Shown in pieces: positions 24,659 through 34,702 of a stretch of DNA of 64,000 nucleotides. The position numbers and the translations under genes are program-made. Under the pieces are notes generated by a model that was not told the DNA's origin, made no database searches, and saw only the letters and a program-made list of their open reading frames with translations. Origin of the DNA: an uncultured Pelagibacteraceae bacterium (GTDB lineage: Bacteria; Pseudomonadota; Alphaproteobacteria; Pelagibacterales; Pelagibacteraceae); NCBI GenBank assembly GCA_902613855.1, contig CACMIX010000002.1, positions 62,001 to 126,000 on the forward strand. Direction: 5' to 3'. The first letter of the stretch is position 1. Each line of letters starts with the position of its first letter.

Positions 24659-27248
24659 AATTTGTAAGTGGTATTAGACTAATTGTGAAAAATAAGTTTT
24701 CTGATGGTTTTAAATCTCTATCTTCATAATATGTTTTTTTATATTTTATTCCTGCTGACAAGCAATCATTTTTATACTGATAAACAAGATCATAGTATTC
24801 TGTAAGATTTAGTTTTCTATTCCTTCTAGTTTTAAATGTTATATAGTTCTGGCTGTTGATTGAATATGAAGTATTATTCTCAATAAAATTATTATCACCC
24901 ATTACACCTCTTTCCTCAAGGAAATCAAACTTACTTGTTAAGTTATGAAAACTAAACTCTGCACTTACATTGTTATATTCAATAGTGTTTAAGTCATTAT
25001 TTACTGCGAAATTATATTTTAAATTAAAATAATCAGAAAAATTATTTGATATGGACCCAAATAAATTAGAGTTTTTTTTATTTAGGGTAGTTTTATTTGG
25101 AATAAAATTTTCTTCTTTGTCTCTTAAAACTGTAGCAATGTTAAATTCAAAAAATTTATTTAAATCCTGTAAGCTTTCTTTTTTATAATTTACTCCTAAA
25201 GTTAAAGATCTTCCCGCTTCTAAAGTATCCTCAACACCTAGTCTGTTATTATTAAAAATATTATTTACATTTGTAGTTATATCCATAGATGAATAATCTT
25301 TCATATCACTTGGATTTATTTTCATCATAGCTCTTGGTGTTAAATAATTAATATTACTTTCAGTCTGTTTTAAAAGTGGATAACTTACATCAAGTTTTAT
25401 TTCATTCATTAATTCTATTTGTGGACTAGACTTATATTCTGCATTATTTTTACCAAGCGAATTTAAATTTTTACTATTTATTGCAAATGAACTTTTAATA
25501 CCATTCAAAGATATAAAATCTTTACTATTATAAACTATATCATTTATAACGTTAGATTTCAGTTGGTTTGTATTGTTAAGTATATTTTTTCCAGAAGATG
25601 AAAAATTTATTTCACCATCAAAAGGATTATATTTTAGTATCGAACTATAGTTATAATAAGGAAGTATATATTCATATCTATCAGAATTAGTTTCTTGTAA
25701 ATTTTCATAACTTATTAAACCGCTGGTAAAAATATGATTATCATTATTTAATGAAATTTTAATCTCATTTTTTAAATTGTCATAATCCTCTGGTTTTAAA
25801 ATACTATTTTGAATATGAGTATCAAAGATTTTTAAAAAGGTGTCTTTTGTTACTCTTTCAATAGAAACTAATAAATTACTGTATGAAAATTTTTCAAAAT
25901 TAAGATTCAGCTCATAGTCTGCAAATAGATTAAATATACTATTCTTTTTATTTTCTGAAGTTGTTTTATAATTATTTACAAAACCAAAATTTGTGTAAAG
26001 TTTTGAATATTTATTAATTTGTCTAAATTCGTTTTGAAACATTTGTAAATTATTCTCAAAAATAAAAGGAGTAAATGTAAAATCTTTGCTTTCTGATAAT
26101 ACCGAGTAATATGGAACAGAATAAGAATTACCAAGAATATTTGAATTATTTATTTGAGGTGTTAAAAAACCTGATCGACGATTTACAGTTGGGTCTGGAT
26201 GAAAAAATTTAGGAAAATATAAAACTGGAATATCATATATCTTCAATAAAGCATTGTTATAAATTATTTCTTTTTTATTTTTGTCATGAATTATTTCCTT
26301 TGCTTGAATTGACCATGGTGTACAATTTTCATTCTCTTTACAGCTTGTAAAAATACCTTTACTTATTTTGATTTCATCTTTATTTCCTGATGCAGATACT
26401 CCCATTATTCTTGGGTCATTATTTAAGTCATCAAAAATATCTTTTTTAACTTTAATAATCGTATCAGTGCCAAGAAATGATTGATCTTTTAAATTTATAA
26501 TTGCACTTTTGAAATAAAATTTATCACTTGTAGGTAAATTATAATTTGTATTAATTAATAAATTTTGTCCTTTTAATATTTCTTTATCAATTTGATAACT
26601 AAATTTTTCTAAATTATATAAATTAAGTTTATCTTTAACTATTGTTTTTTTTTTAGAACTAAACTGTCTCAAGTCACCTAGATAAGTTACATCTTCAGAT
26701 ATAAGTCTATATTTTGAGAATATATCTGCATTAGTTTTTCCTGTCGAAAATATTTTATTTTTATTTCTTAAATAAGTAATTTGATTTGACGAAACTTTGT
26801 AATTTTCTGTTTTATTTTCTATGACTGCGTTATTTTTGGCAGTTATTATGTTTTTGGTTATATTATATTCAAATCTGTCTGCACTAATCTCAAAATTATT
26901 TACTAAATCGAAAGCTTTTGAATTTTTATCTGTAAATATAAAGTTATTATTTTTATCATAAGTTATATTGTCTGAATAAATTTCAAAATTATTAATTCGG
27001 TTGATTATCTTGACATTTCCATTTGCATTCAAAATATTTAATTTTTTTTGATATTCAAATTGGTCTGCATTAATTATAATACCATCATTAGAAGTAATTG
27101 TGCCTCTTTTAGTTCCAATAAATTTGTTACCGTTTTCTAGAATATCAATTTGGGTAACATCAAAATTAAATTGTTCCTGACTATTTACATTTAACGAAAA
27201 TAAAAAGAAAAATAGTAAAAATATAAATTTGTAAATTTTATTTTTCAT
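24636..27248 (-). CDS. lptD: LPS-assembly outer-membrane protein LptD
   Basis: Outer-membrane beta-barrel that inserts lipopolysaccharide at the cell surface; 870 residues. A signal peptide covers about residues 1-23. The OstA-like N-terminal domain (about 30-230) has repeated patterns such as ADQFEYQKKLNILNANGNVKI. The barrel follows, with KIYDIPVLYFPKFFHPDPTVNRRSGFLTP, a hallmark of LptD. Paired Cys in FTSCKENENCTPW and a C-terminal Cys in YKNDCLSAGIKYK could form disulfides. It is followed by surA and preceded by lptG (11-base overlap), so the LPS export genes are clustered. Confidence 0.94.
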   Translation of the reverse strand: MKNKIYKFIFLLFFFLFSLNVNSQEQFNFDVTQIDILENGNKFIGTKRGTITSNDGIIINADQFEYQKKLNILNANGNVKIINRINNFEIYSDNITYDKNNNFIFTDKNSKAFDLVNNFEISADRFEYNITKNIITAKNNAVIENKTENYKVSSNQITYLRNKNKIFSTGKTNADIFSKYRLISEDVTYLGDLRQFSSKKKTIVKDKLNLYNLEKFSYQIDKEILKGQNLLINTNYNLPTSDKFYFKSAIINLKDQSFLGTDTIIKVKKDIFDDLNNDPRIMGVSASGNKDEIKISKGIFTSCKENENCTPWSIQAKEIIHDKNKKEIIYNNALLKIYDIPVLYFPKFFHPDPTVNRRSGFLTPQINNSNILGNSYSVPYYSVLSESKDFTFTPFIFENNLQMFQNEFRQINKYSKLYTNFGFVNNYKTTSENKKNSIFNLFADYELNLNFEKFSYSNLLVSIERVTKDTFLKIFDTHIQNSILKPEDYDNLKNEIKISLNNDNHIFTSGLISYENLQETNSDRYEYILPYYNYSSILKYNPFDGEINFSSSGKNILNNTNQLKSNVINDIVYNSKDFISLNGIKSSFAINSKNLNSLGKNNAEYKSSPQIELMNEIKLDVSYPLLKQTESNINYLTPRAMMKINPSDMKDYSSMDITTNVNNIFNNNRLGVEDTLEAGRSLTLGVNYKKESLQDLNKFFEFNIATVLRDKEENFIPNKTTLNKKNSNLFGSISNNFSDYFNLKYNFAVNNDLNTIEYNNVSAEFSFHNLTSKFDFLEERGVMGDNNFIENNTSYSINSQNYITFKTRRNRKLNLTEYYDLVYQYKNDCLSAGIKYKKTYYEDRDLKPSENLFFTISLIPLTNYEQKIER

Positions 27249-28311
27249 TAATTTTATATAGCATTAAGCAGTTTATCGAGAGCAGAATAAGTATAGGAAG
27301 AAATATTGAAAATATTATTGATATTCTCTCTGTACTTCCTAATACATATGAAAAATTATTTAAGTAATAAATTATCACAGAGAAAAATAATCCAATTGAT
27401 ATTTTAAAAGTTGTACCTTTAATTTGTTTAATATTTAACATGATGACTGATGAGAATAGTGTAATTAATAGTAAAAAAATAGGATAAGATAAAAGTTTAT
27501 ATAAATGCATATCAACTTCGGTTGTTGAATAATTTAATTTTGTATAATTTTCTCTCAGTTGATAAAGTTCCACAAAACTTAAAGCAGATAAATTTGAATA
27601 GAGTTTTTGAATTCTCTCTAAATTAAAATTTGTTTTTAAATATATTGACTCTTTGTTGCTATAATCATTCTCTTCATAAACTTTTGCCCCCTGTATTATC
27701 CATTTATTACTAGAAATATCTATCTTATTACTTTTAATATTTCTTATAACATTAAAATTTTCATCGAATTCAGTAATAAAAATATTATTTAAAAAATTTT
27801 TATCTATAGATGAGGCGTTAGTAATTATTATTTTATTATCAATTTTATCTTTTATCCAAAGTCCATTTTTTGTAATTACTGCAAGATATTTACCATCTGT
27901 TGAGTATCCTGATTTTATTTCAAGATAAATATTTTTTAAATTTGAGGATAGGTGGTAAAATATAGTAATTATTATTATTCCAGTTATTATAGAAAGACCA
28001 CTTAGGATATTTAATATTGAAGAGTTTTTAAGTCCAGAATATTTAAAAATATCTATCTCTCTATTCTCAAAAAATTTTATAAAAAAAAGTTGTATTGTGA
28101 TTAATAGTATAAATGGAAACAATTCAAATATCTGTATAGGTGAATTCAAAAGAGATAAAAATAGAGTGAAACTCACACTTACATTTTCATCTTTAAAAAA
28201 TTCTAGTTCACTTAATAAATTTAAAATAAATACTAAACTAGTCATAATGAAAAAAACAAAAAAAAGTGACTTAAAATAGACTATTGATATAAATTTAATG
28301 TACACTCTCAT
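27238..28311 (-). CDS. lptG: LPS export ABC transporter permease LptG
   Basis: Inner-membrane permease that with LptF and LptB extracts LPS from the membrane; 357 residues. It has the YjgP/YjgQ layout: one to three N-terminal helices, including FVFFIMTSLVFILNLLSELEF and FELFPFILLITIQLFFIKFFENREIDIFKYSG, a long periplasmic beta-jellyroll region (about 130-270) and three C-terminal helices. The ELFPFxLL motif and the gene order lptF-lptG-lptD distinguish it from other permeases. It lies 3 bases after lptF. Confidence 0.92.
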   Translation of the reverse strand: MRVYIKFISIVYFKSLFFVFFIMTSLVFILNLLSELEFFKDENVSVSFTLFLSLLNSPIQIFELFPFILLITIQLFFIKFFENREIDIFKYSGLKNSSILNILSGLSIITGIIIITIFYHLSSNLKNIYLEIKSGYSTDGKYLAVITKNGLWIKDKIDNKIIITNASSIDKNFLNNIFITEFDENFNVIRNIKSNKIDISSNKWIIQGAKVYEENDYSNKESIYLKTNFNLERIQKLYSNLSALSFVELYQLRENYTKLNYSTTEVDMHLYKLLSYPIFLLLITLFSSVIMLNIKQIKGTTFKISIGLFFSVIIYYLNNFSYVLGSTERISIIFSIFLPILILLSINCLMLYKINEK

Positions 28312-28314
28312 GAT

Positions 28315-29457
28315 TTATGAATTATCAATTTTTATATTAAATTTATTTGCCAAAAATAAATATAGAAATATAAGCAAAATAATAGGAATTATCATTACAC
28401 CTAAATCATAAATAGATATTTTTGATACTAATCTAATTGTTGTTTCTGAAAAAATAATTACTGTCAATCCTATCAAAAATGTAATTAATCTCATTTTGTT
28501 ATAGTTAGAATTTTCTTTTGATGTAGTAATTAATAAAAATGGAATTAAAGATAGTAAAGGTATATAAAATGGAATTATAAATCTTTTATAAAATTCTTTT
28601 ACTATGTTTTGAATATTACCGTAAGAGCAATTTTCAATACTTTTTACGTTCTTTTCAAATTCATTTTTTTCTAATTTATAAAAATTTTTTATACATAAAA
28701 ATAATTTTAGAGATGAAATCTCTTGGGTTTTTTTATAAGTTGTAGTATTGGTTTCAATATTAGCCAATGAAAAATCAGATTTTGAAAATGATATATTTGT
28801 AATTTCATCATTTTTAGAAGTAACAGTTGCCCCTTCAAATAAAACTAAAATTGGAGAATTTCCAATTTGTTTAAATTGACCTTTTTTTGCATATGTTATT
28901 TGAAATTCATTTGAATTTATTTCTTTCTTTAAATATAAATTTGTTAAATTACCAAATTTATCTTTTTTATCACTATAGATTGTAACTCCTTTAATTGTAT
29001 CATTAAATTTTTGAGCTTTTATAAAATTATCAAAAAAATTTACAGTTGATGATCTGAGAAATGATCTTGCTATATCTTGAGATTTTGGAACAATAAATGA
29101 TGTCAAAATAATTTGAAAAATTAATAAAGTAATAGATATTTTGAGTATAAATTTAACAATCTTTATTTTATGAACCCCAAAATTCCATAAAATTATTAAT
29201 TCATTATTTAATTCATACTTAATAGTGACATAAAATAGACTAAAAAATAAAGCAAAAGGAAATACTTTGCTTAAAATTTTTGGAAAATTTAGTAATGAAA
29301 AATTAATATAAACTAAGTAATCTCTGCCATCTTCAATCATAATATCTAGGAAATTAACTGCTTGAAAAACCCAAATTACTATACTTGTGCTAACTAGAGT
29401 TATAAAAAAGAAAGTTAGATAATCACTTAATAATTTCTTAAATAAAATTTTTTTCAT
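28315..29457 (-). CDS. lptF: LPS export ABC transporter permease LptF
   Basis: Partner permease of LptG, 380 residues with the same layout: N-terminal helices with LLNFPKILSKVFPFALFFSLFYVTIKYELNNELIILWNFG, a periplasmic jellyroll region and C-terminal helices from about 300. The segment LxNxxELxxxxxxG is the YjgP signature that couples to LptB. It is divergently placed from pepA, with 60 bases between the starts, and heads the lptF-lptG-lptD-surA-pdxA-rsmA unit. Confidence 0.92.
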   Translation of the reverse strand: MKKILFKKLLSDYLTFFFITLVSTSIVIWVFQAVNFLDIMIEDGRDYLVYINFSLLNFPKILSKVFPFALFFSLFYVTIKYELNNELIILWNFGVHKIKIVKFILKISITLLIFQIILTSFIVPKSQDIARSFLRSSTVNFFDNFIKAQKFNDTIKGVTIYSDKKDKFGNLTNLYLKKEINSNEFQITYAKKGQFKQIGNSPILVLFEGATVTSKNDEITNISFSKSDFSLANIETNTTTYKKTQEISSLKLFLCIKNFYKLEKNEFEKNVKSIENCSYGNIQNIVKEFYKRFIIPFYIPLLSLIPFLLITTSKENSNYNKMRLITFLIGLTVIIFSETTIRLVSKISIYDLGVMIIPIILLIFLYLFLANKFNIKIDNS

Positions 29458-29484
29458 TGAAATATGATAATTTAAATATATATA

Positions 29485-29506
29485 ACACTCTACTCGTATT
29501 GAGTGT
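29485..29506. promoter_or_regulatory. Inverted repeat in the lptF/pepA divergent gap
   Basis: ACACTC at 29485-29490 mirrors GAGTGT at 29501-29506 across 10 bases, midway between the divergent starts of lptF and pepA. It could be an operator acting on both genes or a short hairpin in the pepA leader. Only one copy is seen, so support is limited. Confidence 0.3.
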
Positions 29507-29517
29507 ATTTAAAATTT

Positions 29518-30972
29518 ATGTCTATCCAAATTAATTATAAAGCTGGTCCATTTAAAAAAAAATCAAGTAATCTAGTGTTATTTGTAGATGAAAATTTCAA
29601 TATTACAGGTTTAAAAAAATTAATTTCAAATGGAGAGTATTCATTTATAGGCGATTTACTTGCAATTAATGATAAAAAAAAAAAGATAATTGCCTATGAT
29701 CTTAATTCAAGAAGAAGAATAATTCTAATATCTATCAAAAAAAAAATTACGACCTCTGAAGCTGAAGGCTTGGGGGCAAAATTTTACGATATATTTAAGG
29801 ATATCAAACAAAACCATTTTGACATTAATTCTGAAACTGCAAAAAATACATTAAAAAATTTTGTTGGTTATTTCTTGCATGGATTAAAATTAAAATCCTA
29901 TATCTTCGATAAATATAAATCTAAAAAAGAAAAGAAAAATCTTATCATTAATATTTTAGGAAAAAATATTCCATCTCTCAAGCATCAAATAAAATTCCAA
30001 GCTGTTGAAAACGGAACTTTTTTTGCAAGAGACTTAGTATCTGAGCCTGGTAATATTCTACATCCAGATGAATATGCAAAAAGATTAAATTCACTAAAAA
30101 AAATTGGTTTGAAAGTAAATGTTTATGATGAAAAAAAACTTAAAAAATTAGGTATGAATACTTTGCTTGGAGTGGGTCAAGGAAGTGTTAGAGGATCTTA
30201 TCTTGTAACAATGGAGTGGAAAGGTAAAAAAGATAATTCAAAACCTTTAGCTTTTGTTGGAAAAGGTGTCTGTTTTGATACGGGAGGTATATCGTTAAAA
30301 CCAGCAAAATTTATGGAGGATATGACTTACGATATGGCTGGATCAGCTACTGTTGTTGGTTTGATGAAAAGTTTGGCCTTAAGAAAAGCGAGAGTTAATG
30401 CAATAGGTGTAGTAGGTTTAGTTGAAAACATGCCTGGTGGAAATGCTCAAAGACCCGGAGATATAGTAAAATCTTATAGTGGTAAAACAGTGGAAATTTT
30501 GAATACTGACGCAGAAGGAAGATTAGTATTAGCAGATGCTCTTACTTTTACAGAAGAAAAATACAGTCCAAAATTTATTGTTGATTTGGCTACTTTAACT
30601 GGCGCAATTATTGTTTCTTTAGGATCAGAGTATGCTGGCTTATTTTCTAATGATGATAAATTATCCAAACAATTAATTGATGTAGGAGAAAAGACAGAAG
30701 AAAAAGTTTGGAGAATGCCTTTAAATAAAAATTTTGATAAATTAATTGACTCTAAAAACGCAGATATGCAAAATATTAATTATGTTGGTGGAGCTGGCTC
30801 AACTACAGCAGCACAATTTTTACAGAGATTTATTTTAAATAAAACACCTTGGGCTCATTTAGATATAGCTGGCATGGCTTTTTCAAAATATGGCGGAGCT
30901 CTTAATTCAGGTGGTGCAACAGGTTATGGAGTTAGATTATTAAATAAACTAGTAGAGGATTATTATGAGTAA
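29518..30972 (+). CDS. pepA: Leucyl aminopeptidase (M17)
   Basis: Cytosolic hexameric metallo-aminopeptidase, about 484 residues from ATG 29518, which is preferred to an upstream GTG at 29503. The C-terminal catalytic domain shows the metal and active-site blocks GKGVCFDTGGISLKPA, DMTYDMAGSATVVG, and NTDAEGRLVLADALTF, the M17 signature. The N-terminal macro-like domain is Lys-rich and poorly conserved. ndk overlaps its end by 8 bases, so the two are cotranscribed. Confidence 0.95.
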   Translation: MSIQINYKAGPFKKKSSNLVLFVDENFNITGLKKLISNGEYSFIGDLLAINDKKKKIIAYDLNSRRRIILISIKKKITTSEAEGLGAKFYDIFKDIKQNHFDINSETAKNTLKNFVGYFLHGLKLKSYIFDKYKSKKEKKNLIINILGKNIPSLKHQIKFQAVENGTFFARDLVSEPGNILHPDEYAKRLNSLKKIGLKVNVYDEKKLKKLGMNTLLGVGQGSVRGSYLVTMEWKGKKDNSKPLAFVGKGVCFDTGGISLKPAKFMEDMTYDMAGSATVVGLMKSLALRKARVNAIGVVGLVENMPGGNAQRPGDIVKSYSGKTVEILNTDAEGRLVLADALTFTEEKYSPKFIVDLATLTGAIIVSLGSEYAGLFSNDDKLSKQLIDVGEKTEEKVWRMPLNKNFDKLIDSKNADMQNINYVGGAGSTTAAQFLQRFILNKTPWAHLDIAGMAFSKYGGALNSGGATGYGVRLLNKLVEDYYE

Positions 30973-31375
30973 TTTAGAACAAACTTTATCAATTATAAAA
31001 CCAGACGCAGTAGAAAGAAATCTAGAAAATGAAATTAAAGAAATGTTTAAGAATAAAGGTTTTTCAATCTTAAAAGAAAAAAAGATCCAAATTGAAAAAT
31101 CTGAAGCTGAAAAATTTTATAAGGTGCACGAAACAAAGCCTTTTTACAATGATTTATGTGCATATCTCTCTTCAGGACCTATTGTTGTGATGGTTATTGA
31201 AAAAGTTAATGCAGTCTTTGGAAATAGAGAGCTTATGGGAGCCACTAACCCTAATGACGCTGAAGAGGGTACTATCAGAAAAAAATATGGAATATCAATA
31301 GATAAAAATTCAGTGCATGGCTCGGACAGTGTTGAGAATGCTAAAATTGAAATAGATTTCTTTTTTAAAGATTAA
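30965..31375 (+). CDS. ndk: Nucleoside diphosphate kinase
   Basis: Transfers phosphate between nucleoside di- and triphosphates; 136 residues. QTLSIIKPDAVERN at the N-terminus and NAVFGNRELMGATNPNDAEEGTIRKKYG are diagnostic, and the phosphorylated His is in SVHGSDS. The gene starts within pepA and ends 11 bases into the convergent purN. Confidence 0.97.
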   Translation: MSNLEQTLSIIKPDAVERNLENEIKEMFKNKGFSILKEKKIQIEKSEAEKFYKVHETKPFYNDLCAYLSSGPIVVMVIEKVNAVFGNRELMGATNPNDAEEGTIRKKYGISIDKNSVHGSDSVENAKIEIDFFFKD

Positions 31376-31946
31376 ATACTTTGCTAATTGCTTTTGGATA
31401 CAGCTTGTGTTCTTGAATTAAAATCTTCTTTGCTAAGGACGCAGCCGTTTCACCTTTATTAATTTTAACCTTTTTTTGAAGAATAATTTTTCCAGAGTCT
31501 AGTTGAGAATTAACAAAATGCACAGTACAACCTGAGTATTTTTCACTATTTGATATTGCTCTTTGGTGAGTATTCAGACCTTTATATTTTGGAAGTAAAG
31601 AGGGATGAATATTTAATATTTTACCTTTAAATTTTTTTATAAAATTTTTGGATAGAATTCTCATAAATCCTGCAAGGCAAATTAATTCAATTTTTTTATT
31701 TTTAATTTCAGAAATAATTTTTTTTTCAGCAATTAACTTATTTTTATAATTAAAAACTTTATTTGATATTTTAAATATTTTTCCAAATTTTAATCCCTTA
31801 GCATTCAAGTTGTCTGAAATAATTAATTCTATTGATATAGGTGAGTTTTTTTTGATAGAAAATTCAATTAATGACTTTAAGTTACTTCCTGTTCCAGAAA
31901 TAAATACTGAACACTTTATTTTTTTAGGACCAGTTGATTGAACCAT
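31365..31946 (-). CDS. purN: Phosphoribosylglycinamide formyltransferase
   Basis: Formyl transfer from 10-formyl-THF to GAR in purine synthesis; 193 residues. FISGTGSNLKSLIEF at the N-terminus, the block LICLAGFMRILSKNFIKKFKGKILNIHPSLLPKYKG, which contains the catalytic NxHPSLLP motif, and the Asp in GCTVHFVNSQLDSG are present. It follows purM with a 23-base overlap, as in many proteobacteria. Confidence 0.96.
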   Translation of the reverse strand: MVQSTGPKKIKCSVFISGTGSNLKSLIEFSIKKNSPISIELIISDNLNAKGLKFGKIFKISNKVFNYKNKLIAEKKIISEIKNKKIELICLAGFMRILSKNFIKKFKGKILNIHPSLLPKYKGLNTHQRAISNSEKYSGCTVHFVNSQLDSGKIILQKKVKINKGETAASLAKKILIQEHKLYPKAISKVFNL

Positions 31947-32952
31947 TTAATTTAACCTTACTGATACCTTTAGAAATTTTACCAATGACATAGGGTTTAT
32001 AGTACCTTGAAAAATATTTTGAAATTTTATTTAAATATTTAGGATTTATTATTAAGCAAAATCCAACTCCACAATTAAATGTTTTCAGCATTTCCTTTTC
32101 TGATATTCCAGTTTCTTTAAGCCATTTAAAAATACTCAAAGTTTTAATTTTATTTAAATCAATATCTGCAACTAATTTATTAGGAATTATTCTTTTGATA
32201 TTATCTGATAAACCTCCACCAGTTATATTTGCACAACCATTAATTAAACTTTTATCAATTAATTTTAATACCTCATTAACATATATTTTAGTAGGTTTTA
32301 AAAGTTCAGATTTTAAAAATTTATTTTTTTTTATATTAATTTTTTTTTGATTTATGATAAATCTTACTAATGAAAAACCATTAGAATGCAGACCACTTGA
32401 TGGTAATGCTAAGATAAGATCACCTTTTTTTATTTTATTTTTAGTTAAAATTTTATTTTTGCCTACTACACCTACTGCAAAACCTGCAATATCAAATTTA
32501 TCTTTCTCGTATGTACCAGGCATTTCAGCTGTCTCACCACCAGCCAATTCACAGCCAGAAAGTCTGCAGCCTTCAATAATTCCTTTGATTATTGATTTAA
32601 GTTTTTTTAAGTTAATTTTATTTATTGAAATGTAATCTAAAAACAAAAGTGGTTTGGCGCCTTGAATGATTAAGTCATTAACACTCATTGCAACTAGATC
32701 TATACCAATTGTGTCAAACTTATTTAGTTCGTTTGCTATCTCAATTTTAGTACCAACCCCATCTGTACAAGCCACAATTCTAGGTTGGTTTATACCTTTA
32801 GGAATATTAGTTATAGACCCAAATCCGCCAATATTTGAAAACTTTTTTTCGCCTTTTTTCTTTGATGAAACATTAGAGATGAAATTAACAAAATTATCTG
32901 CAGCAGTGATATTAACACCACTTTTTTTATAGGTAAATTTTTTTTTATTCAT
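31924..32952 (-). CDS. purM: Phosphoribosylformylglycinamidine cyclo-ligase
   Basis: AIR synthetase, 342 residues. YKKSGVNITAADNFV near the N-terminus, GGFGSI, ACTDGVGTKIEIA, GIDLVAMSVNDLIIQGAKPLLFLDYISI and ELAGGETAEMPGTY are the usual ATP and substrate blocks, with ITGGGLSDNIKRIIP in the C-terminal half. Its start codon is only 11 bases from the start of the divergent DUF2066 gene, so its promoter must lie inside that gene's coding sequence. Confidence 0.97.
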   Translation of the reverse strand: MNKKKFTYKKSGVNITAADNFVNFISNVSSKKKGEKKFSNIGGFGSITNIPKGINQPRIVACTDGVGTKIEIANELNKFDTIGIDLVAMSVNDLIIQGAKPLLFLDYISINKINLKKLKSIIKGIIEGCRLSGCELAGGETAEMPGTYEKDKFDIAGFAVGVVGKNKILTKNKIKKGDLILALPSSGLHSNGFSLVRFIINQKKINIKKNKFLKSELLKPTKIYVNEVLKLIDKSLINGCANITGGGLSDNIKRIIPNKLVADIDLNKIKTLSIFKWLKETGISEKEMLKTFNCGVGFCLIINPKYLNKISKYFSRYYKPYVIGKISKGISKVKLNGSINWS

Positions 32953-32963
32953 TAAAAAGGTCT

Positions 32964-34043
32964 ATGAAATATATTTATCAAAATTTTAAATTAAGAAAGT
33001 TATATATATTTTTTTTATTTCTTGCTGTATTAAATATTTTTTTTTCCACAGGAATTAGTTATGCAAAGACTTTCTCTATAAATGATGTTGAATTATCTAC
33101 TCCTTTTAAGATCAATTTTAACAAAAATAAAATAATAGACGAGGGATTTATTCAAGCTTTTAATGAGTTAATGTTATCAACTGTTCAGTCTAAGGATCAT
33201 CAGAAGCTAAAAAAAATAACTTTGAGTCAAATAAAAAGTATGATTAGTACATTTTCAATTAAAGAGGAAAAATTTGTTGATGAAATTTATTATATAAAAC
33301 TCAATGTTTCCTTTAATAAAAAAATTATCTTTGATTTATTAGAAAAGAATAATATTTTTCCTTCATTACCAGTAAAAAAAGATATTATTTTCATACCAAT
33401 TATTATTGATCAAAATGAAAATCAAATAAAAATGTTTTCAGATAATATTATATACAATCAGTGGAATTCTAATATTAAACAATACGACCTTTTAAATTAT
33501 ATTTTACCTACAGAGGATCTTGAAGATTTAAATTTAGTTAAAAAAAATATTAAAAATTTAGAAAATTTTGAATTTAGTGAAATAGTAAAGAAATATAACA
33601 TTGAAAATTATATAATATCAATATTTTTCATAGACTCTGTTCAAACTAGGCTTTTAAATAAAATTAATTTTGATAATAAAAAAAACTTAAAAAACACAGT
33701 AATAAAAAATATTAATTTTAATAGTAGTCCTGAAATTAATAAATACATAGAAACTTTAAAAATTACCTTTGAAGATTATTGGAAATCTCAAAATGAAATA
33801 AATACATCTGTCAAATTACCTTTAACAATCTCAGTTGAAAATAGTAATAATATAAAAATTTATCAATTAGAGGAAAAACTTTCTAACATAGACCTAATTT
33901 ACAATTTTTATATTTATAAATTTAATAATAAAAATAATATTTACAAAATAATTTTTAACGGAACACCTGATAAATTTATTGAAGTGATGAAAAATAATAA
34001 TTATGAATTTGAAACTATTAATAAAATTTGGGTTATGAAATGA
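32964..34043 (+). CDS. DUF2066-like exported protein
   Basis: Predicted periplasmic or membrane-anchored protein of 359 residues. An N-terminal hydrophobic segment (about 12-34) ends in SYAK, consistent with a signal peptide. The body is Lys/Asn/Ile-rich with alternating short strands and helices and no catalytic motif that I recognise. Placement between purM and the hda-like gene is the characteristic place of DUF2066 proteins in proteobacteria, and that context carries much of the call. The last four bases overlap the next start as ATGA. Function unknown. Confidence 0.7.
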   Translation: MKYIYQNFKLRKLYIFFLFLAVLNIFFSTGISYAKTFSINDVELSTPFKINFNKNKIIDEGFIQAFNELMLSTVQSKDHQKLKKITLSQIKSMISTFSIKEEKFVDEIYYIKLNVSFNKKIIFDLLEKNNIFPSLPVKKDIIFIPIIIDQNENQIKMFSDNIIYNQWNSNIKQYDLLNYILPTEDLEDLNLVKKNIKNLENFEFSEIVKKYNIENYIISIFFIDSVQTRLLNKINFDNKKNLKNTVIKNINFNSSPEINKYIETLKITFEDYWKSQNEINTSVKLPLTISVENSNNIKIYQLEEKLSNIDLIYNFYIYKFNNKNNIYKIIFNGTPDKFIEVMKNNNYEFETINKIWVMK

Positions 34044-34702
34044 AAAACTTAAATCAACAGATTCTTAATTTTGATTATGAACAAAATTTTAAAGACCAAG
34101 ATTTTTATGTTTCTAAAAGTAATGAATATTCATTTAAACTTTTAAATAGTTGGCCTAAATGGGAAAAAAATTTTATTAATTTAATTGGTGAAAATTTTTC
34201 TGGTAAGTCTCACCTGATAAATATTTTTATACAAAATTTTAATGGTATTAAAGTTTCGGCTAAAAAATTAAACAATAATTTTTTAAAAGAAATTAAAATA
34301 TACGAAAATATTATCATTGAAGATCTGATAGATAGTGTTGATGAAAATCTATTATTTACTCTAATTAATACTATAGAGCAGGATAATAAATATCTCATAG
34401 TTACTTCCACAAAACCTATTGTAAAATATAAATTTTCACTACGTGATTTAAATTCAAGATCTAATAATTTTCTTTTATCAGTAATAGAAAAACCTGGAGA
34501 TGATCTGATGTACGCTTTAATATTAAAAAATTTATCTGACCGTCAGATCTCAATTAATAAAAAATTAATCGATTTTATTATTAAAAGGATAAGTAGATCC
34601 TATGGTAAAATATCGGATTTCATATATAAAATCGACGAAATTAGTTTAAAAAGAAAAAAGCCAATTGACTTTAAAATTATTAGAGAGGCTTTAGGAGAAT
34701 AA
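34040..34702 (+). CDS. hda: DnaA-like regulatory ATPase, Hda/HdaA family
   Basis: Homologue of the DnaA AAA+ domain that promotes DnaA-ATP hydrolysis with the sliding clamp; about 220 residues. The start at 34040 overlaps the previous stop as ATGA and is preferred to a TTG at 34028. QQILNFDY near the N-terminus resembles the clamp-binding motif of Hda. The P-loop is NLIGENFSGKSHLI, Walker B is weak (IIIEDLID), and the sensor region is LRDLNSRSNNF. The C-terminal lid SYGKISDFIYKIDEISLKRKKPI ends the protein; the DNA-binding domain of DnaA is absent. Location before aspS fits an operon. Confidence 0.85.
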   Translation: MKNLNQQILNFDYEQNFKDQDFYVSKSNEYSFKLLNSWPKWEKNFINLIGENFSGKSHLINIFIQNFNGIKVSAKKLNNNFLKEIKIYENIIIEDLIDSVDENLLFTLINTIEQDNKYLIVTSTKPIVKYKFSLRDLNSRSNNFLLSVIEKPGDDLMYALILKNLSDRQISINKKLIDFIIKRISRSYGKISDFIYKIDEISLKRKKPIDFKIIREALGE

